From CAYONM01 sp964405325 (GTDB lineage: Bacteria; Planctomycetota; UBA11346): DNA of 14,130 nucleotides. A program made the translations under genes and the position numbers. Below, piece by piece: positions 1 through 7,085 of the stretch (its first letter is position 1; each line of letters begins with the position of its first letter). Under the pieces are notes generated by a model. It saw only the letters and a list, made by a program, of their open reading frames with translations, was not told the DNA's origin and did no database searches. The stretch lies in contig CAYONM010000086.1 in the NCBI GenBank assembly GCA_964405325.1, forward strand, positions 1-14,130. The letters are read 5' to 3'.

Positions 1-112
1 TTCCGGTATGGTCTTTTCTGAACAGCCCTTACAGATACTTTTGATTGGCCCTGGGGCGGGCTGGCAGGTGCGACGAGCATCGCAAGAACGGGCAGCCCCC
101 GCTGGGCCAGGC

Positions 113-847
113 CTACTCGTGGAAGCCGTGATTAATCATGTACTTGGCGGCCACCGAGGTCAACGGCACCTCGCTCGACCGATCTTCAAGAATGGCCCGC
201 AGCGCGTCCATATCGGTCTTCCAGGCCAAATCACCCGGCGCCAGCAAACAGGTGTCCCCCACCACGTGCTGGGTCGAGAGACGACCATCGCGATAATAGT
301 AGTGTTCTTCGCAGACCTCGGTGGCAAAACGCTGATGGCTGGGCATCAGATCGTTGGGCCGGAACCAGAGTTTGATCTCCCGGCGGGCCTCCTCGGCGTT
401 GGCCGAAGCGTGCACCAGGTTGTCGATGCGATCGATGACGTGGTTGCCCTCGTCATCATGCCCCAACACCACGGTGCCCAAGGCCCGCAGACTACCCGGT
501 TGCCGATCACGAGCGACATGCGGATTGGTCGGGCCGGTCACCTCGCGAATCCGAGCGATGGCATCGGCCCCGCCATAGACCAGTGCCACCACCCGGCGCT
601 TATGCACTTCCTCCGGATAGTGGATGCGGCCCTGGATGTAGTCGATCAGATCACCAAAAAAAGCCTTCTCGCTGTGTTCGGCGTAATGTTCTTCCGCCAA
701 CATGCGATCAACATGCACCACTTTGGAACCCGCCAAATACAGGCCGGTGTGCGTCTTGGAAAGGGACGACAGCAGATAGCCGGTCAAAGAGAGTTTGAGC
801 GCATCGGGTTTGATCAGCACCAGGCTGAGTTCGGGTTTTTCGATCAC
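113..847 (-). CDS. ndk: Extended nucleoside diphosphate kinase (NDK)
   Basis: The 244-aa product carries the NDK fold signatures. These are LVLIKPDAL at residues 9-17, the REVTGPTNP segment at 101-109, and the active-site motif NLVHASANAEEARREI at 143-158, in which His146 aligns with the phospho-histidine. The family exchanges the gamma phosphate between NTPs and NDPs in the cytoplasm. Ordinary bacterial NDKs are about 140-150 aa. This one has extra residues between the core strands and about 80 residues after the catalytic helix, ending AAKYMINHGFHE, so it belongs to a long variant. In the GTNP loop region the usual PGTIR is written QPGSLR. The start is GTG at 847; the only nearby upstream ATG is out of frame, and the Shine-Dalgarno match (GGGGAT) is weak. 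It lies downstream of the transpeptidases on the same strand but 355 bp away, so it is probably transcribed separately. The 112 bases beyond its stop hold no gene I can see. Confidence 0.85.
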   Translation of the reverse strand: MIEKPELSLVLIKPDALKLSLTGYLLSSLSKTHTGLYLAGSKVVHVDRMLAEEHYAEHSEKAFFGDLIDYIQGRIHYPEEVHKRRVVALVYGGADAIARIREVTGPTNPHVARDRQPGSLRALGTVVLGHDDEGNHVIDRIDNLVHASANAEEARREIKLWFRPNDLMPSHQRFATEVCEEHYYYRDGRLSTQHVVGDTCLLAPGDLAWKTDMDALRAILEDRSSEVPLTSVAAKYMINHGFHE

Positions 848-933
848 GGTATGGCATCCCCAGGGGCTGCTCCCACTGGCACCGGCCAGCGGAAAGGAAG
901 ACGCGGCATGCTAGTAAGCGCTGCTCGCCAGCA

Positions 934-963
934 ATATTAAAGCCTGCATGAAGAAAACAGTCA
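934..963 (-). promoter_or_regulatory. Possible promoter for the NDK gene
   Basis: Reading the minus strand, TGACTG and TAATAT are separated by 18 bases about 90 bp upstream of the GTG start. This is a fair sigma-70-like match in an otherwise GC-rich gap. It is pattern matching only. Confidence 0.3.
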
Positions 964-1163
964 TCTGCAGCTTACGCTCCACTGGCGACGATCTCCAGCC
1001 ACAACCTGTCACCGGTGGCTGGTGCCCGGCTTGCAAGACGGTCCATTAGATTAGATCCGGATGGGGTGCCAACCAGCCAGGCGAGCGCGTCCAAGCGCAA
1101 GACCGGCCGACCAAGCAGCGGTGGTTCAAGGAGCCGAAGGCGCGAGGTCCGAGCCGGACTGGC

Positions 1164-1187
1164 GGGGAGCAGCCCCTTTGATGGAAG
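1164..1187 (-). repeat. GC hairpin element after the transpeptidase operon
   Basis: On the minus strand, 15 bases after the transpeptidase stop, the sequence reads TTCCATCAAAGGGG, CTGCT, CCCC. This is a short GGGG/CCCC stem behind a TTCCATCA lead. The same lead and a stronger version of the stem occur after the transporter gene (11373-11397). There is no T-run, so a role in transcription termination is uncertain. Confidence 0.4.
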
Positions 1188-1202
1188 CGGCGAGCAAAGC
1201 AA

Positions 1203-2024
1203 TCACGGCATGATGGCGATGGGGGTCCCGACGGTCAGCACCCCATACAGCTGATCGATGTCCTCCGGCAACATGCGCAGACAACCGCGGCTGCCGGGAC
1301 GCTCGATCCAATTGCTGGAGGGGGCACCAGTGTAGCCGTGGATGCCGATCCCCTTGAAAATCCCTTCCGGACCGGGATCGAGCCGAATCCAGTAGCCCCC
1401 GAGGACATTGCCCGGATCATCCGGAGCGAAGACCTCGCCCGTGTCGGGATCGGTCCAGCTGGGCTTGCGCACCATATCCGAGATGTGGGTGGCCCCCTCG
1501 GGCGTGGACCGGTCGGCAGTGCCGATGCCCACTTTGTAACTGGCCAGCAGACACAGGCCCTGTTTATGCGCGAAGGGCTGCATGAGCAGGAGACGAAACT
1601 GTGATTTCCAGACGTAACAACGCAGCGGCCGCTTGCGGGCATCCAGCAGCTTCAACTGCTGGCCCACCTGCAAGCGGCTGGACTCGGCATAGGGATTGAG
1701 TTGCTGCACGTGCCCAACGCCCAAGCCGTAGCGCTTGGCTATCTTGCCGAAGGTGTCGCCCGAGCGCACCGAGTACTGGATCAGCCCCAGCTTGGCCATG
1801 CCGGGCACCTCTTCGCCGCCGAAAAACAGCTGTTGGGTATAGGGCCGCAGCCGGTCGGCGGTTCGGACCGCCTCGTCCGCGGACAGATGCGGCAGGGCAT
1901 CGGCCACCGCTTCCACCAGTGGCACCACGGCCGCCGGATCGTAGGTGGCCCGTTCAAAGAGCGCTTCCAGGTTTTCAGCCGCCAGCAGTAGCGAGCCGGT
2001 CAGGACGAGTAGCAGGAAGCGCAT
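1203..2024 (-). CDS. LysM-containing L,D-transpeptidase (YkuD family)
   Basis: The 273-aa product starts with a short hydrophobic signal peptide (RFLLLVLTGSLLLAA). A helical region follows, then a LysM peptidoglycan-binding domain (about 82-126, with YSVRSGDTFGKIAKRYG) and a YkuD catalytic domain (about 134-272). The catalytic signature is intact: His229 in HGYTG, and SRGCLRM with nucleophile Cys248. The family forms 3-3 crosslinks or attaches proteins to peptidoglycan in the periplasm; which of these applies here cannot be read from the sequence. The YVWKSQFRLLLM segment, TPEG and the glycine-rich GIGIHG stretch are typical of the fold. It starts 10 bp after the stop of a second transpeptidase, so the two form an operon. 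They look like diverged paralogues, sharing LysM-YkuD order and motifs such as WTDP and GNxLGxxW. Confidence 0.9.
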   Translation of the reverse strand: MRFLLLVLTGSLLLAAENLEALFERATYDPAAVVPLVEAVADALPHLSADEAVRTADRLRPYTQQLFFGGEEVPGMAKLGLIQYSVRSGDTFGKIAKRYGLGVGHVQQLNPYAESSRLQVGQQLKLLDARKRPLRCYVWKSQFRLLLMQPFAHKQGLCLLASYKVGIGTADRSTPEGATHISDMVRKPSWTDPDTGEVFAPDDPGNVLGGYWIRLDPGPEGIFKGIGIHGYTGAPSSNWIERPGSRGCLRMLPEDIDQLYGVLTVGTPIAIMP

Positions 2025-2034
2025 GGCGATTCTC

Positions 2035-3078
2035 CTAATCGACGATCTGCACCGTCATTGGCGCACGGGTGATGAATTCCCCGGACCGACTGTACAGACA
2101 GGGCACCAGCATGTGGTAGACCAGCTCGGCGTCCTCGTTGCGCATGCGGATGCAGCCATTGGATACCTTGGCACCAGTCACCGTGCCCGCACCGGTATAC
2201 CCATGGATGCCAAGACCGGAACGACCGATCTCGCTATTGAAGCGCATCCAGAAACGGCCGAGGATGTTTCCCTCCTCGCCAGCTTGATACGTGACACCGG
2301 ATTCCGGATCAGTCCACTGCACGCCGGTCTCGCCGCGTTCGCGGGCCTCGATGAAGGTGGTCCCGGTCGGAGTCTCGGAAACCGGCTCGCCAATACCGAC
2401 CGGGAAGCGTTTGGCGAAGATGCCCGCAATGAACACGTCCATCAGGAAGCTGCTCTTGTCGATGTGCAGCAGATAGCCGGACTCCTTGGCATCGTAGACC
2501 TTGAGCACCAATCCCTGCGGATAGTTGCTGTTCTCCGGCTCGACGCCGCGCATCAGATTCAACATCTGATAGCTGATGCCGTACTCACGGCCGATGTTGT
2601 CCAGCAGCTCGCCTGGCTGGATGGTATGGGTACTGAAAATACCGGTCGGGTCCTCGATATATTTCATCTTCGAAAAGAACAGCTTGTCAGCCAGCGCTTG
2701 CAAACGCTCGTCGATCAGGCGCTGCTGGGCATCTTCGCTACCGGGCTGCTCGTACAGGGCCTGCAGCACCGCCGAGTAGCTCTTGGCCAGCAGTGGCGCC
2801 CGAGCGTCCAGGGCAGGATCCTTGCCGGCGGCCTGGATTTCGTCCCACAGCTTCTCGGCTTCGGCCTTGGTGTCGGCGACCGGCTTCGGCAGGGCCGGCT
2901 TTTGCCCCTGCAGCTGCGCCTGCAGGGCCGAGGCACCACTGCCCTCCGCCGCGCCTGGAGCAGCGCCATCCTCGGTGGCCGTCTCCGGCTCTGATTCCGA
3001 CTCGGGTTCGGCCAAGTAGTACTGCCAGCCATACCAGCCAGCCGTGCCGAGGATCATCAGAAATAGCAGTTTTTTCAT
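2035..3078 (-). CDS. Membrane-anchored L,D-transpeptidase with LysM-like domain
   Basis: The 347-aa product has a positively charged N-terminus and one hydrophobic helix (MKKLLFLMILGTAGWYGW), either a signal peptide or an uncleaved anchor. Next come an acidic, Ala/Gly/Pro-rich linker (about 23-70), a helical segment (70-140), a LysM-like domain (149-196, with HTIQPGELLDNIGREYG) and the YkuD domain (about 200-346). Catalytic residues are present: His292 in HGYTG and Cys309 in VSNGCIRM. The expected role is peptidoglycan crosslinking or anchoring in the periplasm. The frame is open further upstream, but ATG 3078 is chosen because AGGAG lies 9 bases before it and the signal sequence begins there. 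It is the first gene of the two-gene transpeptidase operon and is divergent from the outer-membrane protein gene across 175 bp, which suggests shared envelope-related control. Confidence 0.9.
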   Translation of the reverse strand: MKKLLFLMILGTAGWYGWQYYLAEPESESEPETATEDGAAPGAAEGSGASALQAQLQGQKPALPKPVADTKAEAEKLWDEIQAAGKDPALDARAPLLAKSYSAVLQALYEQPGSEDAQQRLIDERLQALADKLFFSKMKYIEDPTGIFSTHTIQPGELLDNIGREYGISYQMLNLMRGVEPENSNYPQGLVLKVYDAKESGYLLHIDKSSFLMDVFIAGIFAKRFPVGIGEPVSETPTGTTFIEARERGETGVQWTDPESGVTYQAGEEGNILGRFWMRFNSEIGRSGLGIHGYTGAGTVTGAKVSNGCIRMRNEDAELVYHMLVPCLYSRSGEFITRAPMTVQIVD

Positions 3079-3087
3079 GAGGTCTGG

Positions 3088-3092
3088 CTCCT
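3088..3092 (-). promoter_or_regulatory. Ribosome-binding site that fixes the transpeptidase start
   Basis: AGGAG on the minus strand, 9 bases before ATG 3078. It supports this start over the in-frame one at 3255. Confidence 0.6.
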
Positions 3093-3103
3093 GCCCACCC
3101 TTT

Positions 3104-3123
3104 AGCCCGCGGGGCTCCGGGCT
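3104..3123. promoter_or_regulatory. Hairpin in the divergent intergenic region
   Basis: AGCCCG (3104-3109) and CGGGCT (3118-3123) form a 6-bp stem with an 8-base loop, just upstream of the transpeptidase ribosome-binding site. It would lie in that gene's leader RNA. A control role is speculative. Confidence 0.25.
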
Positions 3124-3253
3124 TTCGCTGGCGGCAGTGTGGCTGAAGGCTTTGACGTGTAAAACGGTGGTTTGGCCGAAAGCGAGCAGCACGGTCTCCG
3201 CGTTGCGCACCCCTCCGGCATTTATAGCGTGGCGGCCACCTCGGAGTGAGCCC

Positions 3254-4585
3254 ATGCCAAGCAGTTCCTGGACGCCCTACCTCGTCACCATCGGTCTGGT
3301 ACCCTGCCTGACGGCGGTGGAACCTGTTACCGCCCAGGTGCAGCAGCTGGTCGACCCGCTAGCCAGCCAGCACTACCTGATGGGCAGCGCGCTGTTCGAT
3401 GTCCTGGCCAAGCAGGATCGCCGCTTGGCGGATGACAGCGACGAAACCGGCCGCATCCGCGCCGATTACGGCGCCAAGGTACAGCTGCAGGACAAGGTCG
3501 AGCTGAATCTCAGCGTCGTGGTAGACGCCGAAGCCGGCCAGACCAGCTGGAACGACGACAGCCACGCTGAAGTCGGCTTCAATACCGCCTACGCCAGCTT
3601 CAAGCGCCTGATCCACCCCAGTTTCGACTGGGAAATCGGCCGCATGCCGATCAGCTGGAATCTGCGCTCCGAACGCGGCGCCTTCGTCTACGATAGTCGG
3701 GCGAACAACCCGCTGATCACCAGCTGGGACGGCAGTCGGGCGGTGGTCGACATCGAGAACTGGCGCATCCAGCCGTATTTCTTCGTGCTGAACGAGGAAA
3801 CCGACAACGGCAGCCAGTCCGACAGCAACAACCTCTATGGCATCGTGGTCGACTGGCAGCCGGAGAGCGAGATCGGCAACCAGATCTTCTTCACCGGCAG
3901 CTACAATTTCGAACGCGACCCCATCTGGGGCACCGAGGGCAACTACCAGCGTGGCGAGCAGCTGGAGACCTGGTACATCGGTAGTGAATGGAAACTGAAG
4001 AACGGTTGGGATCTGTACGGCGAATACGCCGGGCAGCGTGGCGAGCGTGACGGCGGTGTCGATTTCGATGGCCTGGCCTACAGCCTGGGCACGGTGTGGC
4101 ATATCCCCATCGGTGGTGACCTGGACCGCAGCGCCTTCGGCATCCAGTACGATTCGCTCTCTGGCGAGAGCAATCCGGACCGGACCAGCGGCAAATACGA
4201 GGCCTTCGTCAACCACCACGAAGGCACCATGGACCTGCTGTTGGTGGAACACGAACGCTACGGCGAACTGTCCGAACTACTGGACGGCAACCTCACCGCC
4301 TACAAAGCCTTCTGGGAGTGGGTGTTCATCCCGCGCGCCAATTTCCGAGCCCAGATCGCAGCCGGCTACTACGAGATCAACGAGCCGCAGCCAGGCCAAG
4401 CCGATGACTTCGGCACCGAAATCGATGCCAGTCTGAGCTGGGACTACAACTACTACACCACCTTCAAGTTCTTCGGTGGCTACTTCATCGCTGGCGACGG
4501 CTTCAAAGCCTACAACGTTCAACCTGGCGACACCCAAGCCAACGACATCAGCATGCTGGGCTTCAGCACCCTCATCCAGTTCTGA
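3254..4585 (+). CDS. Outer-membrane beta-barrel (porin-like) protein
   Basis: The 443-aa product begins with a hydrophobic export signal, with likely cleavage after residue 27 (VTA). The mature part is a long run of alternating polar/aromatic strands: RIRADYGAKVQLQDKVELNL, then many Tyr/Trp-rich strands such as NQIFFTGSYNFER and WDLYGEYAGQRG. It ends in LGFSTLIQF; a C-terminal Phe is the usual signal for BAM-dependent barrel insertion. The role is presumably diffusion or uptake through the outer membrane; the substrate is unknown and I cannot assign a porin family. ATG 3254 is chosen because GGAG lies shortly upstream and the signal peptide starts there. One oddity is that the signal peptide n-region (MPSSSWTP) has no Lys or Arg. 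The gene is divergent from the transpeptidase operon and 48 bp upstream of mcsA. The link to mcsA is probably only positional. Confidence 0.8.
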   Translation: MPSSSWTPYLVTIGLVPCLTAVEPVTAQVQQLVDPLASQHYLMGSALFDVLAKQDRRLADDSDETGRIRADYGAKVQLQDKVELNLSVVVDAEAGQTSWNDDSHAEVGFNTAYASFKRLIHPSFDWEIGRMPISWNLRSERGAFVYDSRANNPLITSWDGSRAVVDIENWRIQPYFFVLNEETDNGSQSDSNNLYGIVVDWQPESEIGNQIFFTGSYNFERDPIWGTEGNYQRGEQLETWYIGSEWKLKNGWDLYGEYAGQRGERDGGVDFDGLAYSLGTVWHIPIGGDLDRSAFGIQYDSLSGESNPDRTSGKYEAFVNHHEGTMDLLLVEHERYGELSELLDGNLTAYKAFWEWVFIPRANFRAQIAAGYYEINEPQPGQADDFGTEIDASLSWDYNYYTTFKFFGGYFIAGDGFKAYNVQPGDTQANDISMLGFSTLIQF

Positions 4586-4611
4586 CGTTCCCGGGCTTGT
4601 CAGGTGCGGCG

Positions 4612-4634
4612 TAGGCGCGTTGAATACGCGCCTA
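4612..4634 (+). promoter_or_regulatory. Perfect inverted repeat on the mcsA start codon
   Basis: TAGGCGCG, TTGAATA, CGCGCCTA: two exact 8-base arms around a 7-base loop. The last base of the right arm is the A of the mcsA ATG. As RNA it would fold into a GC-rich hairpin against the start codon; as DNA it could be an operator. It does not match the CtsR heptad repeat or the HrcA CIRCE element. Confidence 0.5.
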
Positions 4635-5146
4635 TGATCAACGTCGTCTGTCAGGTCTGTCAGCAGCGCCCGGCCAGTGTCCATATCACCGAGCCCCGGG
4701 ACGACCAGAGCGCGGATGTGGTGCACATCTGCCACCACTGCCTGCTGCAGCATCAGATCGATCTGGACCAGGACTTCGCGCCAATCCGCGACCTGCTGGG
4801 CGACAGCCTCCAGGACCAGGACACGGCAACGGTCACACCCCCGGTCAGCAGCGGCCAGGCCTGCCCCGCCTGCGGCATGACTACCGAGGAATTCAACGAG
4901 AATCGACACTTCGGCTGCGCCCACGACCCCGACCACTTCGGCGAAGAGGTCATCGACCTGCTGGAGCGCTTGCACGGCTCCAGCCACCACGTTGGTCGCA
5001 CCCCCAACCGGCCGGGCACCAGCCACACCGAACGCGCGATCCATCGCCGGGTCTTGTACGAGAAGCAGCTCGAACAGGCCATCGCCGAAGAAGACTACGA
5101 ACGCGCCGCACAACTACGCGACCGGCTGCGGGAGTTGGACCCGTGA
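4634..5146 (+). CDS. mcsA: McsA, zinc-finger activator of protein-arginine kinase
   Basis: The 170-aa product has the McsA layout: an N-terminal CxxC pair (Cys6, Cys9) with a second pair (Cys33, Cys36), another CPAC (77-80), the segment HVGRTPNR, and a C-terminal UVR helix pair (about 142-168, YEKQLEQAIAEEDYERAAQLR). McsA binds and activates the arginine kinase McsB in the cytoplasm, in stress response and protein quality control. Family members usually finish the second zinc site with a GCxxCY motif. Here it reads GCAHDPDHF, so the fourth Cys is missing and His97 or Asp98 may replace it. An in-frame GTG at 4604 is possible, but homologues begin close to the first CxxC, so ATG 4634 is preferred. 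Its TGA overlaps the mcsB GTG, indicating translational coupling. Confidence 0.88.
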   Translation: MINVVCQVCQQRPASVHITEPRDDQSADVVHICHHCLLQHQIDLDQDFAPIRDLLGDSLQDQDTATVTPPVSSGQACPACGMTTEEFNENRHFGCAHDPDHFGEEVIDLLERLHGSSHHVGRTPNRPGTSHTERAIHRRVLYEKQLEQAIAEEDYERAAQLRDRLRELDP

Positions 5147-6192
5147 ATCCGGTCATCCGCCAGCTACTGGATCATTTCCCCGACAGCTCGGTCTCCGGCG
5201 CCGTGCTCTCCACCCGTGTCCGCCTGGCACGCAACCTGGAGGGCCTGCCCTTCCGGGCCAAACTCGGCGAAAGCCAAGCCCGCGCCCTGGTCGACACCAT
5301 CGGCCCCACCGCTCTTCGTTGCCTGGACGACGATCAGGCCCAACTGTTGGATCTGTCGACCTGTACCAGTCTGGAGCGCCAGGTGCTGGTCGAACGACAC
5401 CTGATCTCCCCGGATCTCGCCACCACCAGCCGGCCGGCAGCCTGCGTCCTGAGCGCCAACGAACGGGTCTCGGTGATGATCGGCGAAGAGGACCACGTCC
5501 GCATCCAAGTACTGGCACCGGGCAATGATCTGATCGGCGCCCTGGATCGGGCCATCGAGCTGGACCAGTACTTCGAACACCAGATCAACTGGGCGGTCCA
5601 CCCCCGCTTCGGTTATCTGACCAGCTGCCCCACCAACCTGGGCACCGCCCTACGCGCCAGTGTCATGCTGCACCTGCCGGCCCTGGTCCGCAGCGAGGAA
5701 ATCCGCTCGGTGCTGCGTGGCCTGAGCCGCCTGCACATGACCGTGCGCGGGGTCTACGGCGAGGGCTCTGAAACCGCAGGCCACTGCTTCCAGCTGTCGA
5801 ACCAGCGTACCCTGGGCATGGCCGAAGAAACCATCGTCGAGGCCATGGACGAAGTCACCCGCTCTATCGTCGAGCACGAGCTACTGGCCCGCGAACGTCT
5901 GCTGCGCGGCCGCCGCGATGAGATCGAAGATTTGGTCCATCGCGCCATCGGCACCCTGGCCAATGCCCGTCTGGTCAGCAACGAGGAAGCCAGCGAGCAA
6001 TTCGGTTGGCTGCGCCTGGGCCTGGCCTGCCAACTCCTGCCCGACCACCTGGCCACCGAACTGCCGCGCCAGGAGACCTACTGCCGCAACGCCCACCTGC
6101 AGCTGACCCATCCCGGCGAAGCCGAGCAGAGCCAGGAGCGTAGCCACCTACGGGCCCAACTGTTACGGGAGTGGGTGACCAGCTGGAACTGA
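5143..6192 (+). CDS. mcsB: McsB, protein-arginine kinase
   Basis: The 349-aa product is a full-length phosphagen-kinase-type catalytic protein. Visible elements are STRVRLARN (23-31, nucleotide phosphate contacts), the acidic loop GEEDHVRIQ (114-122), LTSCPTNLGTALRASV (159-174) with the conserved active-site Cys162, and GEGSETAGHCFQLSNQ (206-221). McsB phosphorylates arginine side chains. In Firmicutes this marks proteins for ClpC-ClpP and inactivates the CtsR repressor. The C-terminal phospho-arginine pocket motif, RDxxRA in the family, reads RSHLRA (333-338): both Arg are kept but Asp is changed to Ser. The GTG start lies in a GTGA overlap with the mcsA stop. No clpC or ctsR is within the window, so the downstream partner is unknown. 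The gene is convergent with plsY, with only 3 bp between the stops. Confidence 0.92.
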   Translation: MNPVIRQLLDHFPDSSVSGAVLSTRVRLARNLEGLPFRAKLGESQARALVDTIGPTALRCLDDDQAQLLDLSTCTSLERQVLVERHLISPDLATTSRPAACVLSANERVSVMIGEEDHVRIQVLAPGNDLIGALDRAIELDQYFEHQINWAVHPRFGYLTSCPTNLGTALRASVMLHLPALVRSEEIRSVLRGLSRLHMTVRGVYGEGSETAGHCFQLSNQRTLGMAEETIVEAMDEVTRSIVEHELLARERLLRGRRDEIEDLVHRAIGTLANARLVSNEEASEQFGWLRLGLACQLLPDHLATELPRQETYCRNAHLQLTHPGEAEQSQERSHLRAQLLREWVTSWN

Positions 6193-6195
6193 GCC

Positions 6196-6861
6196 TCAGG
6201 ACGACGCTTCGTCCACGGTCGTAGCCTTCGCTCCCCTCGCACCAATCATCTTCACGATATTACTGCGATGCCGAAGGACGATCAGCAGGCTGAGCACCAA
6301 CACCAACACGCTCACCGGCACATCTGCCCCCCAGGGATCGCCACTCAGCAGCAACTGCGCCGGCCCAGCAGCCAGCGCCGCCAAAACCGAGGCTGGCGCC
6401 ACCGCACTGGAGGAACCAAGGCCGGCGAGCTTCTTCGCGCCCAACCAGACCAGCAGCCAGAGCCCGGCACACATCGCCGCCACCACCGGCACCAAACCGA
6501 CGAGCACCCCCAAACTGGTCGCCACCGCCTTACCACCCTTGAAGCCGTGGAAGCAGGTGAACACGTGCCCGAGCACCGCTGCCAAACCGGTCAATACCGC
6601 CAATAGCGGGATATCGATCAAGCTCCAAGTCGGCGGCAGCGCCAAGCGCAGCGCCAAAACTGGCGTCAAACCTTTCAGTACATCGCAACAGAATACGATC
6701 ACGAACCAACGCCCACCCAGCACCCGACCGGCATTGGTGGCGCCCAGATTCCCGGAGCCGTGCTGCCGCAATTCCACTCCCTTGATCCATCCGGCAACCC
6801 AGGCGAAGGACACGGAACCCAGCAGATAGGCGACAAGCAACGGTGCAGTGGTCAACAGCAT
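6196..6861 (-). CDS. plsY: Glycerol-3-phosphate acyltransferase PlsY
   Basis: This polytopic membrane protein (221 aa from ATG 6861) carries the three PlsY motifs: HGSGNLGATNAGRVLG, the GFKGGKAVATSLG phosphate-binding loop, and LRHRSNIVKM near the C-terminus. It has about five hydrophobic helices. PlsY transfers the acyl group from acyl-phosphate to glycerol-3-phosphate, the first step of membrane phospholipid synthesis, and works with PlsX (not in this window). The frame also has a GTG at 6888 that would add nine residues. ATG 6861 is preferred because it leaves the usual short N-terminus before VAYLLGS; neither start has a clear Shine-Dalgarno. The central motif has GGKA rather than GGKG, a common variant. 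It lies downstream of der on the same strand. Confidence 0.92.
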   Translation of the reverse strand: MLLTTAPLLVAYLLGSVSFAWVAGWIKGVELRQHGSGNLGATNAGRVLGGRWFVIVFCCDVLKGLTPVLALRLALPPTWSLIDIPLLAVLTGLAAVLGHVFTCFHGFKGGKAVATSLGVLVGLVPVVAAMCAGLWLLVWLGAKKLAGLGSSSAVAPASVLAALAAGPAQLLLSGDPWGADVPVSVLVLVLSLLIVLRHRSNIVKMIGARGAKATTVDEASS

Positions 6862-6896
6862 GGCTGGCAGCTTGGTCGACAACCCCACCAGACAAG

Positions 6897-7082
6897 GTGA
6901 TCCCTTCGCTGCGCCCTGGGCTCGAAGTCCACAACGGCGACTGGTCAGCCATCCTCGCTCCTGGCGAACGCCATCAATACGGCTGCGGCGAAAACGACTA
7001 CGGTCCCCTGTCCGAAGCCGAAGCCAGGCTAGCCTGGCGACATGGCTTCACAGGCCTGTCGCCGAAAACAACGACAACCTGA
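6897..7082 (+). CDS. Possible small protein, 61 aa, unrecognised
   Basis: A GTG-started frame between two minus-strand genes encodes a mixed-composition peptide (LRPGLEVHNGDWSAILAPGE, then RHQYGCGENDYGPLSEAEAR) ending in Thr-rich SPKTTTT. It has no TM segment or signal peptide. The composition looks more protein-like than most chance frames here, and third positions are moderately GC-rich (about two thirds), though less than in mcsB. It lacks a clear ribosome-binding site and lies upstream of plsY on the opposite strand, where the plsY promoter could also sit. I do not recognise the family, and it may be a chance ORF. Confidence 0.3.
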   Translation: MIPSLRPGLEVHNGDWSAILAPGERHQYGCGENDYGPLSEAEARLAWRHGFTGLSPKTTTT

Positions 7083-7085
7083 CTG

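Larger units (their letters stand above)
848..1202. other. 355-bp gap between the NDK and transpeptidase genes
   Basis: I see no convincing gene here. A minus-strand reading frame of 76 codons (972-1202) starts immediately after the transpeptidase stop. It would need a TTG start, has no ribosome-binding site and no family I recognise, so it is not called. The gap holds the hairpin at 1164-1187 and the candidate promoter at 934-963. Confidence 0.5.

Noticed and set aside
8..940. 310-codon plus-strand open frame over the NDK gene
   Set aside because: It is antisense to an NDK with an intact active-site motif. Long antisense frames are common in GC-rich DNA.
972..1202. 76-codon minus-strand frame right after the transpeptidase stop
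   Set aside because: It needs a TTG start, has no ribosome-binding site and no recognisable product, and the hairpin element falls inside it.
3359..4252. 297-codon minus-strand open frame over the outer-membrane protein gene
   Set aside because: The composition is Val/Ala/Asp-rich with no signal or motif. The plus strand has the signal peptide, strand pattern and terminal Phe.
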